Origin: Bacteroidaceae bacterium
GTDB lineage: Bacteria; Bacteroidota; Bacteroidia; Bacteroidales; Bacteroidaceae
NCBI GenBank assembly: GCA_024682395.1
Contig: JAIKZH010000074.1
Span: forward strand, 1 to 52,590
Length of the DNA: 52,590 bases
Direction of reading: 5' to 3'
In this document: positions 17,845 to 26,888 of the stretch, in pieces
Position numbering within the stretch: the stretch's first letter is position 1
How the letters are laid out: every line of letters begins with the position of its first letter
Notes under the pieces: model-generated
What the model was told of the DNA's origin: nothing
Seen by the model: the letters and a program-made list of their open reading frames with translations, nothing else
Database searches by the model: none
Position numbers and translations under genes: made by a program

Positions 17845-19707
17845 ATGTTCAACAAGAAACAGGAACAACTCAAGAATATTGTGCTAAACCTTCCTGAAAA
17901 ACCAGGATGTTATCAATATTTTGACAAAGAAGGCACAATAATATATGTTGGCAAGGCTAAAAACCTGAAACGCCGAGTTAGTTCCTATTTCCTAAAGAAT
18001 CAAGTGTCAAGAAAGACACAAGTCCTTGTTAGCAAAATTCACGACATCCAATATATCATCGTGAACTCTGACGAGGATGCTCTTCTCCTTGAAAATAACC
18101 TTATAAAGAAATACAAGCCAAGATACAATATCCTTCTAAAAGACGATAAGACATACCCTTCGGTATGTGTCACAAATGAAGAATTCCCAAGAATATTTAA
18201 AACAAGGAAAATAATACCTGGAGCCGGCACATATTACGGACCATTCAGTCATGCTGCTACACTCAACAACATGCTGGAACTAATAAATCGATTATACCCT
18301 CTTCGTAGATGCCGACAAGCAATCACAAAAGATCATATAAATGAAGGAAAACTGAAATCATGTCTTGAATATCACATAAAAAACTGTAAAGCACCATGCA
18401 TCGGACTTCAAAGTCATGAAGAATACATGCACGATGTTGCCGAGGTTCATGAGATACTAAAGGGTAATACACGCAGTATATGCCAAAAACTACTTGATAA
18501 GATGCAAGTTCTTGCTTCTGAAATGAAATTTGAAGAAGCTGAGACCGTGAAAAAAAAGTATCTTCTTGCATTGGAATTCTGCGAAAAAAGCGAAGTCATC
18601 GCAAATTATAGTCATGATATCGATGTTTTATCCATCGCTGATGATGAGAAATCTGCATATATTAACTATCTGCATGTCACCAACGGATGTATAAATCAGG
18701 CATTCACCTTTGAATACTCAAAACGTACAGAGGAAACGCCTGAAGACTTGCTTTCCTTGGGCATTGTGGAAATGCGACAACGATTCAAAAGTCACTCTAA
18801 AGAAATCGTGATACCATTTCCAATCAATACAGAATTGTCAGATGTTACATTTACTATTCCACAAAGAGGCGACAAAAAACACTTGCTTGATCTATCTATA
18901 GCAAATGTAAGACAATATAAATTCGACAAAGCTAAACAGGCTGAACGTCTTAACCCAGAACAAAGAACCACAAACTTGTTGAAAGAACTGCAACAAAAGC
19001 TAAAACTTCCGAAACTGCCAATGCATATCGAATGCTTTGACAACTCAAACATACAAGGAGCCGATGCTGTTGCTGCATGCGTAGTTTTCAAACAAGCAAA
19101 ACCTTCAAAAAAAGACTATCGCAAATACAACATTAAGACCGTTGAAGGCCCCGATGATTATGCATCAATGGCTGAAGTGGTATTCCGTAGATATTCACCT
19201 CTGCTTCCTCCTGAAAAGCAAGCTGAATTGGGCATATCACACGACACAACAGACCGTAGTGAGCATATCACCCCAAATCTGATTATCGCAGACGGAGGAA
19301 AAGGGCAGATGGAGATAATACGTAAGATTGTACATGAAAAGCTAAACTTGGATATCCCGATTGCTGGTTTAGCAAAGGACGGCAAACATAAGACTTCTGA
19401 ATTACTTGCGTATAACAACGGACAAATAGTAACAATAGGAATAGAAAGCAACAGTCCTTTATTCTTGTTCCTCACAAGAATACAAGATGAGGTTCATAGG
19501 TTTGCAATTCAATTCCATCGTGAAAAAAGAAGCAAACGACAAATATCCAGCGAACTGGATAACATAAAAGGCATAGGAGAGACAACAAAGAATACATTAC
19601 TGAAACACTTTAAGAGTGTAAACAGGATAAAACAAGCATCTGTTGAGGAATTATCAGATGTTATAGGGCAGACAAAAGCCAAATTGATTAAAGAAAACTT
19701 AAAATGA
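17845..19707 (+). CDS. uvrC: excinuclease ABC subunit C
   Basis: UvrC makes both incisions in nucleotide excision repair. Its 620 residues show the domains in order. First is the N-terminal GIY-YIG nuclease (GCYQYFDKEGTIIYVGKAKN, residues about 20-40), for the 3' cut. A UvrB-binding helix pair (MKFEEAETVKKKY) lies near residue 230, and the RNase H-like 5' nuclease includes IECFDNSNIQG. The C-terminal helix-hairpin-helix region is IKGIGETTKNTLLKHF. It overlaps dtd by four bases (ATGA), a sign of translational coupling. Confidence 0.97.
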   Translation: MFNKKQEQLKNIVLNLPEKPGCYQYFDKEGTIIYVGKAKNLKRRVSSYFLKNQVSRKTQVLVSKIHDIQYIIVNSDEDALLLENNLIKKYKPRYNILLKDDKTYPSVCVTNEEFPRIFKTRKIIPGAGTYYGPFSHAATLNNMLELINRLYPLRRCRQAITKDHINEGKLKSCLEYHIKNCKAPCIGLQSHEEYMHDVAEVHEILKGNTRSICQKLLDKMQVLASEMKFEEAETVKKKYLLALEFCEKSEVIANYSHDIDVLSIADDEKSAYINYLHVTNGCINQAFTFEYSKRTEETPEDLLSLGIVEMRQRFKSHSKEIVIPFPINTELSDVTFTIPQRGDKKHLLDLSIANVRQYKFDKAKQAERLNPEQRTTNLLKELQQKLKLPKLPMHIECFDNSNIQGADAVAACVVFKQAKPSKKDYRKYNIKTVEGPDDYASMAEVVFRRYSPLLPPEKQAELGISHDTTDRSEHITPNLIIADGGKGQMEIIRKIVHEKLNLDIPIAGLAKDGKHKTSELLAYNNGQIVTIGIESNSPLFLFLTRIQDEVHRFAIQFHREKRSKRQISSELDNIKGIGETTKNTLLKHFKSVNRIKQASVEELSDVIGQTKAKLIKENLK

Positions 19708-20156
19708 GAGCAGTAATCCAAAGAGTTAGTAAGGCATCAGTAACTATCAATAACGAAGTAAAATCTTCGATTGGGGATGGATACCTCATCCTATTGGGAT
19801 GTGAAAATGCTGACACACAAGAAGACATAGAATGGCTAAGCAAAAAGATTGTGAACCTAAGAGTAATGAACGATGAAAATGGAGTAATGAACCGTTCAAT
19901 ACTCGACACAGGAGGCGACATACTTGTTGTTAGCCAATTCACACTCTGGGCATCCTATAAGAAAGGGAATCGTCCAAGCTATTTAAGGGCTGGAAGTCAT
20001 GAAATAACAATTCCACTATATGAGAAGACATGTAAACAACTCGAAAAGGATTTAGGAAAACCGATTTTCACTGGTGAATTCGGAGCTGACATGAAAGTGG
20101 TATTAATCAACGACGGGCCCGTTACAATATGTATGGATACAAAGAATAAAGAATAA
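19704..20156 (+). CDS. dtd: D-aminoacyl-tRNA deacylase
   Basis: Dtd removes D-amino acids and glycine mischarged on tRNA. The 150 residues match the family length. Both active-site motifs are present: SQFTL (in LVVSQFTLWAS) and the cross-subunit GPVT loop (INDGPVTICMDT). The start overlaps the uvrC stop, and deoC follows after 17 bases. Confidence 0.96.
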   Translation: MRAVIQRVSKASVTINNEVKSSIGDGYLILLGCENADTQEDIEWLSKKIVNLRVMNDENGVMNRSILDTGGDILVVSQFTLWASYKKGNRPSYLRAGSHEITIPLYEKTCKQLEKDLGKPIFTGEFGADMKVVLINDGPVTICMDTKNKE

Positions 20157-20173
20157 AAAACAAAATATAGAAT

Positions 20174-21115
20174 ATGGAACATAATTGCAATTGTGGATGT
20201 GATCACCACCATCATCATCACGCAGAATCATCAGAAAGTAAAGTTCAACAAGCTTTTGAGAAATATAATTTCAACATCAGCGATGAACAAGTAAAAAAGG
20301 AAGTGACAAACATCCTTTCAAAATATCTCAAGGAAAACGATACTCCTGAAGTAAAGAAATTCTTATTCAACAGCATTGAACTGACATCGTTGAAAACAAC
20401 CGATTCAGAAGATAGTATCATGAAATTTGTAGAGAAAGTAAATAAATTTGATGATGAATACCCTGAATTAGGACATGTTGCAACAGTATGTGTTTACCCA
20501 TTCTATGCTCAAATCTGTCATGATACATTAGAAAATGAGGACGTTGAAATTGCTTGTGTTTCTGCATGTTTCCCTTCATCACAATCATTTATTGAAGTAA
20601 AAATAGCTGAAACCGCAATGGCTATTCACGACGGAGCCACAGAAATAGATATCGTTCAGTCTGTAGGCAAATTTCTTGCTGGCGACTACGAGACTGTTGC
20701 TGATGAGATAAGCGAAATTAAGGATGTATGTGGCGACCGCAAACTTAAAGTCATTCTTGAAACAGGATGCCTTGGAAATGCTGAAAACATAAAGAAAGCA
20801 TCTATACTGGCTATGTATGCTGGTGCTGACTATATTAAGACATCTACAGGCAAACTTGAACCTGCTGCAACACCTGAAGCTGCATATGTAATGTGTCAAG
20901 CAATTAAGGAATATTACGAAAATACAGGAATACAGATTGGATTCAAACCTGCTGGAGGAATGAAGACAATACAAGATGCTCTGACATACTACACTATCGT
21001 AAAAGAAGTTTTGGGTGAAAAATGGCTTAATAACAACTTATTCCGCTTAGGCACAAGCAGTCTTGCCAATCTTCTTTTAAGCGACATAATCGGAAAAGAA
21101 GTTAAATTCTTCTGA
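20174..21115 (+). CDS. deoC: deoxyribose-phosphate aldolase with a Cys/His-rich N-terminus
   Basis: DeoC splits 2-deoxyribose 5-phosphate into glyceraldehyde 3-phosphate and acetaldehyde in deoxynucleoside catabolism. The 313 residues include the Schiff-base lysine, Lys222, in YIKTSTGK, and the phosphate-binding FKPAGGMKT motif. The odd part is the first 16 residues, MEHNCNCGCDHHHHHH, with Cys5, Cys7, Cys9 and six consecutive histidines, followed by a helical extension to about residue 80. The ATG at 20174 is the only good start after dtd, so the tail is probably translated. A metal-binding role is possible but unproven. Confidence 0.93.
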   Translation: MEHNCNCGCDHHHHHHAESSESKVQQAFEKYNFNISDEQVKKEVTNILSKYLKENDTPEVKKFLFNSIELTSLKTTDSEDSIMKFVEKVNKFDDEYPELGHVATVCVYPFYAQICHDTLENEDVEIACVSACFPSSQSFIEVKIAETAMAIHDGATEIDIVQSVGKFLAGDYETVADEISEIKDVCGDRKLKVILETGCLGNAENIKKASILAMYAGADYIKTSTGKLEPAATPEAAYVMCQAIKEYYENTGIQIGFKPAGGMKTIQDALTYYTIVKEVLGEKWLNNNLFRLGTSSLANLLLSDIIGKEVKFF

Positions 21116-21144
21116 TTATAAATCGTAAAATCTAAGTAATATCT

Positions 21145-21163
21145 ATATCCAGAATCAGGATAT
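21145..21163. terminator. possible terminator between convergent deoC and ispB
   Basis: ATATCC (21145-21150) and GGATAT (21158-21163) form a short stem around AGAATCA, with further weak AT pairing outside. It lies between two converging genes. The stem is weak, so this is tentative. Confidence 0.35.
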
Positions 21164-21176
21164 GATATGAAACAAA

Positions 21177-22148
21177 CTAATAACTGCGGCCTACAACATA
21201 ATCGACATAGGCAAGCAGTGACTCACGGACATCATTATCTGGATATTCCATAATGATGTCCTTTGCTTTATCTGCATATGATTTCATCGATGAAATCGCA
21301 TATTCTATACCTTTATTTTCTTTTGTGAAATCAACCAGTTTGGCTATTTCCTCTTGAGAAGCAACTCTATCTTTTACCCTTTGAGCAATCAACGATATTT
21401 CATCATTAGAGGCATTGTTTAGAGCATAGATAACGGGCAAAGTGAGTTTTCCCTCTTTCATGTCGTTGCCTGTAGGCTTACCTATATTATCATTTGTATA
21501 ATCAAATATATCGTCACGAATTTGAAAACAGATACCGATATATTCTCCTAATAAACCTGCCTTGCTTATCTCGTCTTCTGATACATTTTTTGATATTGCT
21601 CCCGATTGAGCACATGCAGAAAAAAGTGCTGCTGTTTTATTACGAATTATCTTATAATATGTTTCCTCTTTGATAGAACGACTATTTACATTGTATAATT
21701 GAAGAAGTTCACCATCTGATAAACGATTTGCGGCTTCTGACATTATAGAAACCAATCGTGGAATGCCAGTCATTGAGATATGTTTCAACGCTAAAGATAG
21801 AATATAATCTCCTACTAACACTGCTACCTTATTACCAGATGAATAATTAAGCGACTGTGTTCCACGTCGCTGCTCGCTCTCGTCAACTACGTCATCATGT
21901 ACAAGACTTGCAGTGTGAAAAGCCTCATACGCACATGCTGAATGAAGTGCCTTTTCATCGATTTCACCGTATAATCTCGCAATCAAAAGCGTTAATATCG
22001 GACGCATCATCTTACCATTTCGGGCTCCAATCATCTTCAAGGCTTTATCTAATAAAGGATTAGAGTGAGACATTGAGTCTGATAACATGTTTCTACACAA
22101 CTCCAACTCCTTTGATATTGGTTGTTGTATCTGTTGAAATATATCCAT
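21177..22148 (-). CDS. ispB: polyprenyl diphosphate synthase
   Basis: This trans-prenyltransferase extends farnesyl diphosphate with isopentenyl units, probably to make the menaquinone side chain. From the ATG at 22148 it has 323 residues. A longer frame begins with TTG at 22178 but would overlap the preceding gene, so the ATG is preferred. The two Asp-rich motifs that hold magnesium and diphosphate are present: LVHDDVVDE (aspartates 85, 86 and 89) and FQIRDDIFDY. The chain length of the product cannot be read safely. It ends the antiporter-lolD-cvfB-like-ispB group. Confidence 0.92.
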   Translation of the reverse strand: MDIFQQIQQPISKELELCRNMLSDSMSHSNPLLDKALKMIGARNGKMMRPILTLLIARLYGEIDEKALHSACAYEAFHTASLVHDDVVDESEQRRGTQSLNYSSGNKVAVLVGDYILSLALKHISMTGIPRLVSIMSEAANRLSDGELLQLYNVNSRSIKEETYYKIIRNKTAALFSACAQSGAISKNVSEDEISKAGLLGEYIGICFQIRDDIFDYTNDNIGKPTGNDMKEGKLTLPVIYALNNASNDEISLIAQRVKDRVASQEEIAKLVDFTKENKGIEYAISSMKSYADKAKDIIMEYPDNDVRESLLAYVDYVVGRSY

Positions 22149-22164
22149 ATTAATAACTTGGCTT

Positions 22165-23031
22165 TTATTCTTCGTCAATACCAGAAATTCGTCCTTCCAT
22201 AGTTAATCTCAATCCATCATCTTCAATTGTTATGAGATGACGTTTGTATAGATCTCCTACAGCCTTTTTGAAAGTTTTCTTGCTCACTTGAAACTCTGAA
22301 TATATGTCCTCGGCAGCACTCTTATCATGAAATGGACAAAATCCGTCCTCAGAGTTGGATATATATCGGAACAATCTACTTGAGAAATCTTCTATATGTT
22401 GCTTTCCTGTTACTTGAAGAGAGATATCTAATTTTCCGTCATTTCTTACAGATTTCACATAACCAGACATTCTATCTCCTGTGTGTATTTCCTGAAACAA
22501 CTCGTTTCTGTATATCAAACCACTGAATTTTCCATCCACAATGGCTTTAAAACCTAAATCGGTCTTTTGCTGGATTAACAATTCCACCTTATCGCAGATA
22601 TTATATGGAGGCATCTCCTTAGAAAGAAACTTCTCTACCTTTGCAGATGCCACAATGCGTGAAGTAAGTGTATCTATATAACAATACACTATATAACTTC
22701 TACCTTGTTGCATACGCATCTTCTGCTCACGGAAAGGACAGAACAAGTCTTTCATCAGTCCCCAATCAAGAAATGCACCAAACTGGTTAATCCATTTCAC
22801 TTCGAGAAATGCAAACTGATTTACCTGAACCAATGGTTTTTCAGTTGTAGCTACCAATCTCTCCTCCATATCAAGATAAAGGAAAACATCGATGAAATCC
22901 CCAACTTTAGCATCTTTTGGGATATATCGCTGAGGAAGCAGAATGTCTCCAATCTCACCTCCATCTAAGTACATTCCAAAGTCAACCTGACGTAATATCT
23001 GAAGTTTATTTTGTTTACCTAACTGTATCAT
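22165..23031 (-). CDS. S1-domain RNA-binding protein, CvfB/YitL-like
   Basis: The 288-residue protein has the layout of the CvfB family: several S1-like RNA-binding domains and a C-terminal winged helix. Visible marks are the N-terminal GMYLDGGEIGDILLP segment, a second repeat (FGAFLDWGLMKDLFCPF), a third S1 domain (GDRMSGYVKSVRNDGKLDISLQ) and the C-terminal KSAAEDIYSEFQVSKKTFKK helix-turn-helix. In Staphylococcus aureus CvfB influences virulence gene expression; the molecular role here is unknown. It lies between lolD and ispB with gaps of 26 and 16 bases. Confidence 0.88.
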   Translation of the reverse strand: MIQLGKQNKLQILRQVDFGMYLDGGEIGDILLPQRYIPKDAKVGDFIDVFLYLDMEERLVATTEKPLVQVNQFAFLEVKWINQFGAFLDWGLMKDLFCPFREQKMRMQQGRSYIVYCYIDTLTSRIVASAKVEKFLSKEMPPYNICDKVELLIQQKTDLGFKAIVDGKFSGLIYRNELFQEIHTGDRMSGYVKSVRNDGKLDISLQVTGKQHIEDFSSRLFRYISNSEDGFCPFHDKSAAEDIYSEFQVSKKTFKKAVGDLYKRHLITIEDDGLRLTMEGRISGIDEE

Positions 23032-23057
23032 CTTATATTCTTATTTCTTTACAAATA

Positions 23058-23756
23058 TCATTCGTTTGTTTCACATGGCATATCCACTACATTCTTTATC
23101 TCATTTGCCACAATCTCACCATCTTTTAAATGAATGGTTCTGTCTGTGATTGACGCCAATTGTTCATCATGGGTTACAATAAGAAATGTACAATGTAATC
23201 TATCACGAAGATCAAAGAATAATTGATGTAGTTCTGTCTTATTCTTTGTATCAAGACTTCCTGAAGGCTCATCTGCCATTATAACCGATGGATTATTAAT
23301 AAGAGCTCTGGCAACTGCTACACGTTGTTTTTCTCCACCCGACAACTCTGCAGGTTTATGATCTGCTCGTTCTTTAAGACCTAACATATCCAATAACTCC
23401 AATGCACGTTGCTTTGCCTGACGTTGTGATTTTCCTGCAATCATAGCTGGAATCATAACATTCTCAACTGCAGTAAATTCAGGGAGAAGTTGATGAAACT
23501 GAAAAACAAAACCTATATGCTGATTACGAAACTTTGCCAATTGATTAGACCCCAAACTGTTAATATCAATTCCATCAATAATCACAGAGCCTGAATTAGC
23601 ATTATCCAATGTGCCCATAATCTGAAGTAATGTAGTCTTGCCTGCTCCACTTGGACCAACAATACTAACCACCTCACCATCGTTGATTGTAAGACTAATA
23701 TCTTTTAGTACTTGCAAATCACCGAAACTCTTATTTATATTTCTTAATTCTATCAT
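23058..23756 (-). CDS. lolD: ABC transporter ATP-binding protein, LolD-like
   Basis: From the ATG at 23756 the protein has 232 residues; the frame opens 18 bases earlier at a TTG that is less likely to be used. Walker [10 protein letters not shown] is at 34-42, the signature [15 protein letters not shown] and the Walker [10 protein letters not shown] follow, then the switch histidine in VTHDE. The MacB/LolD class partners a FtsX-like permease, here probably the lipoprotein exporter LolCE encoded elsewhere, since no permease is adjacent. The LolD name is inferred by class and by the [16 protein letters not shown] segment. Confidence 0.85.
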   Translation of the reverse strand: MIELRNINKSFGDLQVLKDISLTINDGEVVSIVGPSGAGKTTLLQIMGTLDNANSGSVIIDGIDINSLGSNQLAKFRNQHIGFVFQFHQLLPEFTAVENVMIPAMIAGKSQRQAKQRALELLDMLGLKERADHKPAELSGGEKQRVAVARALINNPSVIMADEPSGSLDTKNKTELHQLFFDLRDRLHCTFLIVTHDEQLASITDRTIHLKDGEIVANEIKNVVDMPCETNE

Positions 23757-23784
23757 TTCTGTCGCTTCTTTCAAAAATTGACAT

Positions 23785-25917
23785 TTATATCTTACTTAAC
23801 CATTTTGAAAGCCACGCTGAAGTCTTTGACATCTCAAATGTTGTATTTCCGTGTGGTTCTGTAAATGTTGTCTCGGAGTTATTTTCGCCGAATTGATCGG
23901 GATAAATCAACATAAGACTGCAATCATTAAAATGATCGTGTAATAGTTTTGGCAATCGTGCAAATGCCCTCTGATAACTTAACGAACTAGGACGAGCTGC
24001 AACTATTACCAACATATGATCGTGATGAATCACTTGACGCAAAGAATAAACCTCAGTCAAGGATTCCATTAGTTTAAAGTCGGTACGTACACTCTTATGA
24101 TGAGTTTGGGAATACTGATAAATCAGTCTTCCGGTAGTTTCCGATGAATAAAAAACGATCTTACAACCTATTTGACCTGCAAGTCGTAATACTCGTTCAA
24201 CCCAACGATAAAAACCTGTTTCATATTCAGCTCTATCAGGAACCGCAACAACAATCTTACCGATGGTATTAACAGGCTGATGATAATGTACAACCATTAC
24301 CTGACGATTCATACTCTGTACCAAAGCTTCTGTAAATTGTCCATAATAGGACGTGTCGTGCTGACGTGGTTCATGTAGTCCAAGAATCATCTCTGACGCA
24401 TCGTTCTCTCTTAATGCATGAACAACACCATTCACAAGATTAACAGCCAATCGGCTTTGAACCTGTACAGGGACATCATTTGCTGAACAGATCTCTTCGG
24501 CTTGTTCCAATATTTCACGACTCATACGACGTGATTTTTCCGTTGGATCCGCATCATTTACTACATTCAAACAAATTAATCCTCTGTTCAAATCCGGATT
24601 ACGCATCATTATGGCGGTTTGGGTCAGATTACGTATTTTAGCTGATTCTTTTACCAAAACCATTATCTTTTCATCATCACCCTTTTCGGTCAACTGGCTC
24701 GTTTCCCTATCTGATTCTAATTTCAGTTTACGAGCGCCCTTATCTGTCGCTATAGAACTGATGATACATGAAAGCAGAATCATCATTACCACTCCGTCTA
24801 ACACTGCCGTATTCATCAATGGCTCTCCTGGGGCAACCATCAAACTGGTTCCAACCATAACCATCGCTATAGCACCCGCTGCATGAGCTTCTGACAAACC
24901 AAACATTACGAGTCCATGGGAATGGGGCAGATGAAGAATCTTTCTAGTTATAAATGAAGCCATAAGTTTTGACAGCGTACTCACCACAACCATGATTACA
25001 ACCACGACGATTGCTCCCATATCGGTAAATATCGGTTTTAAATTAACCAACATACCAACTCCCACAAGGAAATAAGGGATAAACAATGCGTTTCCAACAA
25101 ACTCAATACGGTTCATCAAGGACGACATATGAGGTATAAACCTATTGAATATCAATCCTGACAAGAATGCGCCTAAAAGTCCCTCTATTCCACACAGATT
25201 AGCTGTTCCTGCTGCGAGAAACATCATTGCGATTACAAATATATATTGTAACACTCTATCTGTATATCTTCTGAAAAACCAGCGGATTATTATTGGGAAA
25301 AGCCAAAATAAACCAGAAAAATAAGCAATACATTTTACAACAAACAATACCCAGAACCACAAGCCTCCACCGCCTCTGTATCTACTGGCTATCACTGCCA
25401 ATGTCAACAAAGCAAACAACAATGCTATCATTGTGGCTGAGATACTGATAGTTACGGCTGAATGTTTGTTTAATCCATATCTTGCTACAATAGGATATGC
25501 CACAATTGTATGTGAAGCAAATATACATGCTAACAACAAAGATGCTGAAAATGAATAATCAAGCAGATAATACCCTGCGCCTAATCCGCATGCAAATGGG
25601 ATAAGTGAAGTTATCACACCAAAAAGCAGACCTTTATTGATGTTGCGTTTCAAGCCAACAAGATCCATCTCTATTCCAGCAAGAAACATGATATAATATA
25701 TTCCTACTTGACCAAAAATCTTAAAACTACCGTCACGCTCTAAGATATTGAAACCATTTTCCCCAAGAATTACTCCTGCCAATATCATTCCTATTATGTG
25801 TGGAATGTGCAGTTTATGAAACAACAAAGGCGCAAATAATATTATAAGAAGGACGATAAAGAAAACCCATGTAGGATCTTGGATCGGAAAATTCAGATAT
25901 TGGGTGATTGAGTCCAT
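23785..25917 (-). CDS. cation:proton antiporter (CPA2) with a C-terminal stress-protein-like domain
   Basis: The first 390 or so residues form about 12 membrane segments of the sodium/hydrogen exchanger fold, starting [17 protein letters not shown] and including GVILGENGF and [14 protein letters not shown]. The remaining 300 residues are soluble and resemble paired universal-stress-protein-like domains (for example [20 protein letters not shown]), which may sense nucleotides. I prefer the ATG at 25917 (710 residues). The ATG at 25941 would sit only about 10 bases after the predicted transcription start. It heads the antiporter-lolD-cvfB-like-ispB group. Ion specificity is not visible. Confidence 0.9.
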   Translation of the reverse strand: MDSITQYLNFPIQDPTWVFFIVLLIILFAPLLFHKLHIPHIIGMILAGVILGENGFNILERDGSFKIFGQVGIYYIMFLAGIEMDLVGLKRNINKGLLFGVITSLIPFACGLGAGYYLLDYSFSASLLLACIFASHTIVAYPIVARYGLNKHSAVTISISATMIALLFALLTLAVIASRYRGGGGLWFWVLFVVKCIAYFSGLFWLFPIIIRWFFRRYTDRVLQYIFVIAMMFLAAGTANLCGIEGLLGAFLSGLIFNRFIPHMSSLMNRIEFVGNALFIPYFLVGVGMLVNLKPIFTDMGAIVVVVIMVVVSTLSKLMASFITRKILHLPHSHGLVMFGLSEAHAAGAIAMVMVGTSLMVAPGEPLMNTAVLDGVVMMILLSCIISSIATDKGARKLKLESDRETSQLTEKGDDEKIMVLVKESAKIRNLTQTAIMMRNPDLNRGLICLNVVNDADPTEKSRRMSREILEQAEEICSANDVPVQVQSRLAVNLVNGVVHALRENDASEMILGLHEPRQHDTSYYGQFTEALVQSMNRQVMVVHYHQPVNTIGKIVVAVPDRAEYETGFYRWVERVLRLAGQIGCKIVFYSSETTGRLIYQYSQTHHKSVRTDFKLMESLTEVYSLRQVIHHDHMLVIVAARPSSLSYQRAFARLPKLLHDHFNDCSLMLIYPDQFGENNSETTFTEPHGNTTFEMSKTSAWLSKWLSKI

Positions 25918-25958
25918 GCTGTTTCGGGTTTTGAGTGACATTCATTCAAATTCGGCAG

Positions 25959-25989
25959 CAAAGGTACAAAATTATTCACAATCTACAAA
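25959..25989 (-). promoter_or_regulatory. promoter of the antiporter operon
   Basis: The complement has TTTG (25986-25989), 19 bases, then TACCTTTG (25959-25966) followed by CTGCC. Both boxes match the Bacteroidetes consensus. Its position supports the downstream start at 25917 for the antiporter. Confidence 0.8.
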
Positions 25990-26102
25990 AACAAACAAAA
26001 GACTTTACATTGTCGATGTTTACACCTCGAGAATAATTCTTCATTCGTTCACCATTTCTACTCTCCTATATTTATCAATCTTCAGGTATTCTGGATATTA
26101 CT

Positions 26103-26141
26103 AAAAAGAGGGTGTGTCAGTTATGTTTATGACACACCCTC
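26103..26141 (-). terminator. terminator of the giant-protein operon
   Basis: GAGGGTGTGTCA (26108-26119) and TGACACACCCTC (26130-26141) form a perfect 12-base-pair stem with a 10-base loop. On the minus strand it is followed by TTTTTAG, a good U-tract. It ends transcription coming from 34894 before the antiporter promoter. Confidence 0.85.
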
Positions 26142-26331
26142 ACTGAAGCCATCCATAAGGATAAGCGACTCGTTCACCTATGCGATTGGAGTTGTCCCAA
26201 ATTCTGTACTTACTCTCTTCAATACATATAAGTTCATACAACCTTCCTCCATACCCGTTGCAGGGTATCTTAACTACAAATGTCGTCCTTGCGTCATTCC
26301 TGACACTAATAATGCTCTTTGTAAAACTCAC
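26140..26331 (-). CDS. doubtful short frame (63 codons, GTG start) in the structured tail
   Basis: The frame would start with GTG and end exactly in the terminator stem. Its translation contains KIPCNGYGGRLYEL and RIWDNSNRIGERV and matches nothing I know. It uses codons rare in the neighbouring genes (AGG, ACG, CCC, GGG). In the same frame upstream, nine codons from an ATG at 26374 end in TGA. It could be a broken gene remnant, or the whole stretch may be non-coding RNA. Confidence 0.25.
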   Translation of the reverse strand: MSFTKSIISVRNDARTTFVVKIPCNGYGGRLYELICIEESKYRIWDNSNRIGERVAYPYGWLQ

Positions 26332-26541
26332 ACACTGATACTCTCAGCAGGTAAGCGGAAGCCTAAGCTCCATTATCCTATGACATCGCCTTCATTTCTA
26401 TTCTGTCTAGGATAAGCTTCTTCTGTCATAACACCGTCACAACCGAATCCATACAAAACACGAGGCATTATCGTACATTATACATATGTAGAACGTTAAT
26501 AAACTTCGGGAATCAGACTAATCGCACTAACCCCACGGGCT
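26142..26541 (-). other. hairpin-rich tail between the operon's last gene and its terminator
   Basis: About 400 bases follow the 99-residue gene before the terminator. Written on the minus strand, a 12-base-pair helix joins TTATCCTAGACA (complement of 26416-26405) to TGTCATAGGATAA with one bulged A. A second hairpin is ATACCC-TGCAAC-GGGTAT (26251-26268). The stretch is richer in GC than its surroundings. It also holds a 31-codon frame (26373-26468, MPRVLYGFGCDGVMTEE...) whose TAA overlaps an ATG. I cannot decide between a structured RNA and a decayed mobile element. Confidence 0.45.
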
Positions 26542-26841
26542 TTACTCTGTAGGCGGTTGCACAGGTAATCCGAGTATAGAAGTTAATGTTTGTTCTAACA
26601 TCTGTTGATAAGCAGTTTTCTGCTTTGTCTGTCTTTCTTGTTCTTCTTTATCTAATTTTCTCAGCAGGTTGATATATCCGCCTATCTGAGTTATATTCAA
26701 TGGAGCTGGAATACGTGATGCCTTAACATCTGCTTCCAATGCTATTCTTTCAAGAATCTTATTCTTTATCTTTAAAGTATCTTCAGATGCCTCATTCTGA
26801 AGAATCTGAGAAATAGCCTGTATTAATAATTCGTTTTCCAT
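26542..26841 (-). CDS. small helical protein of unknown function, last gene of the giant-protein operon
   Basis: The 99 residues are rich in Leu, Ile, Gln, Glu and Lys and should be almost wholly helical, except for the Pro-containing ASRIPAPLNITQIGGYI segment near residues 41-56 and the tail GLPVQPPTE. A Lys/Glu/Gln-rich stretch (LDKEEQERQTKQKTAY) may form a coiled coil. There is no signal peptide or membrane segment. It follows the second hydrolase-like gene by 47 bases. I do not recognise its family; an adaptor for its larger neighbours is only a guess. Confidence 0.75.
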   Translation of the reverse strand: MENELLIQAISQILQNEASEDTLKIKNKILERIALEADVKASRIPAPLNITQIGGYINLLRKLDKEEQERQTKQKTAYQQMLEQTLTSILGLPVQPPTE

Positions 26842-26888
26842 TTTTATTTCTATTTAATATTTATTCTTCGTTAAATTACGGATTGTGA

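Noticed and set aside
26142..26541. Idea that this tail is the 5' part of a group II intron
   Set aside because: It has a GTGCGA-like sequence and hairpins, but I could not find a domain V hairpin or a reverse transcriptase, so the label is not supported.
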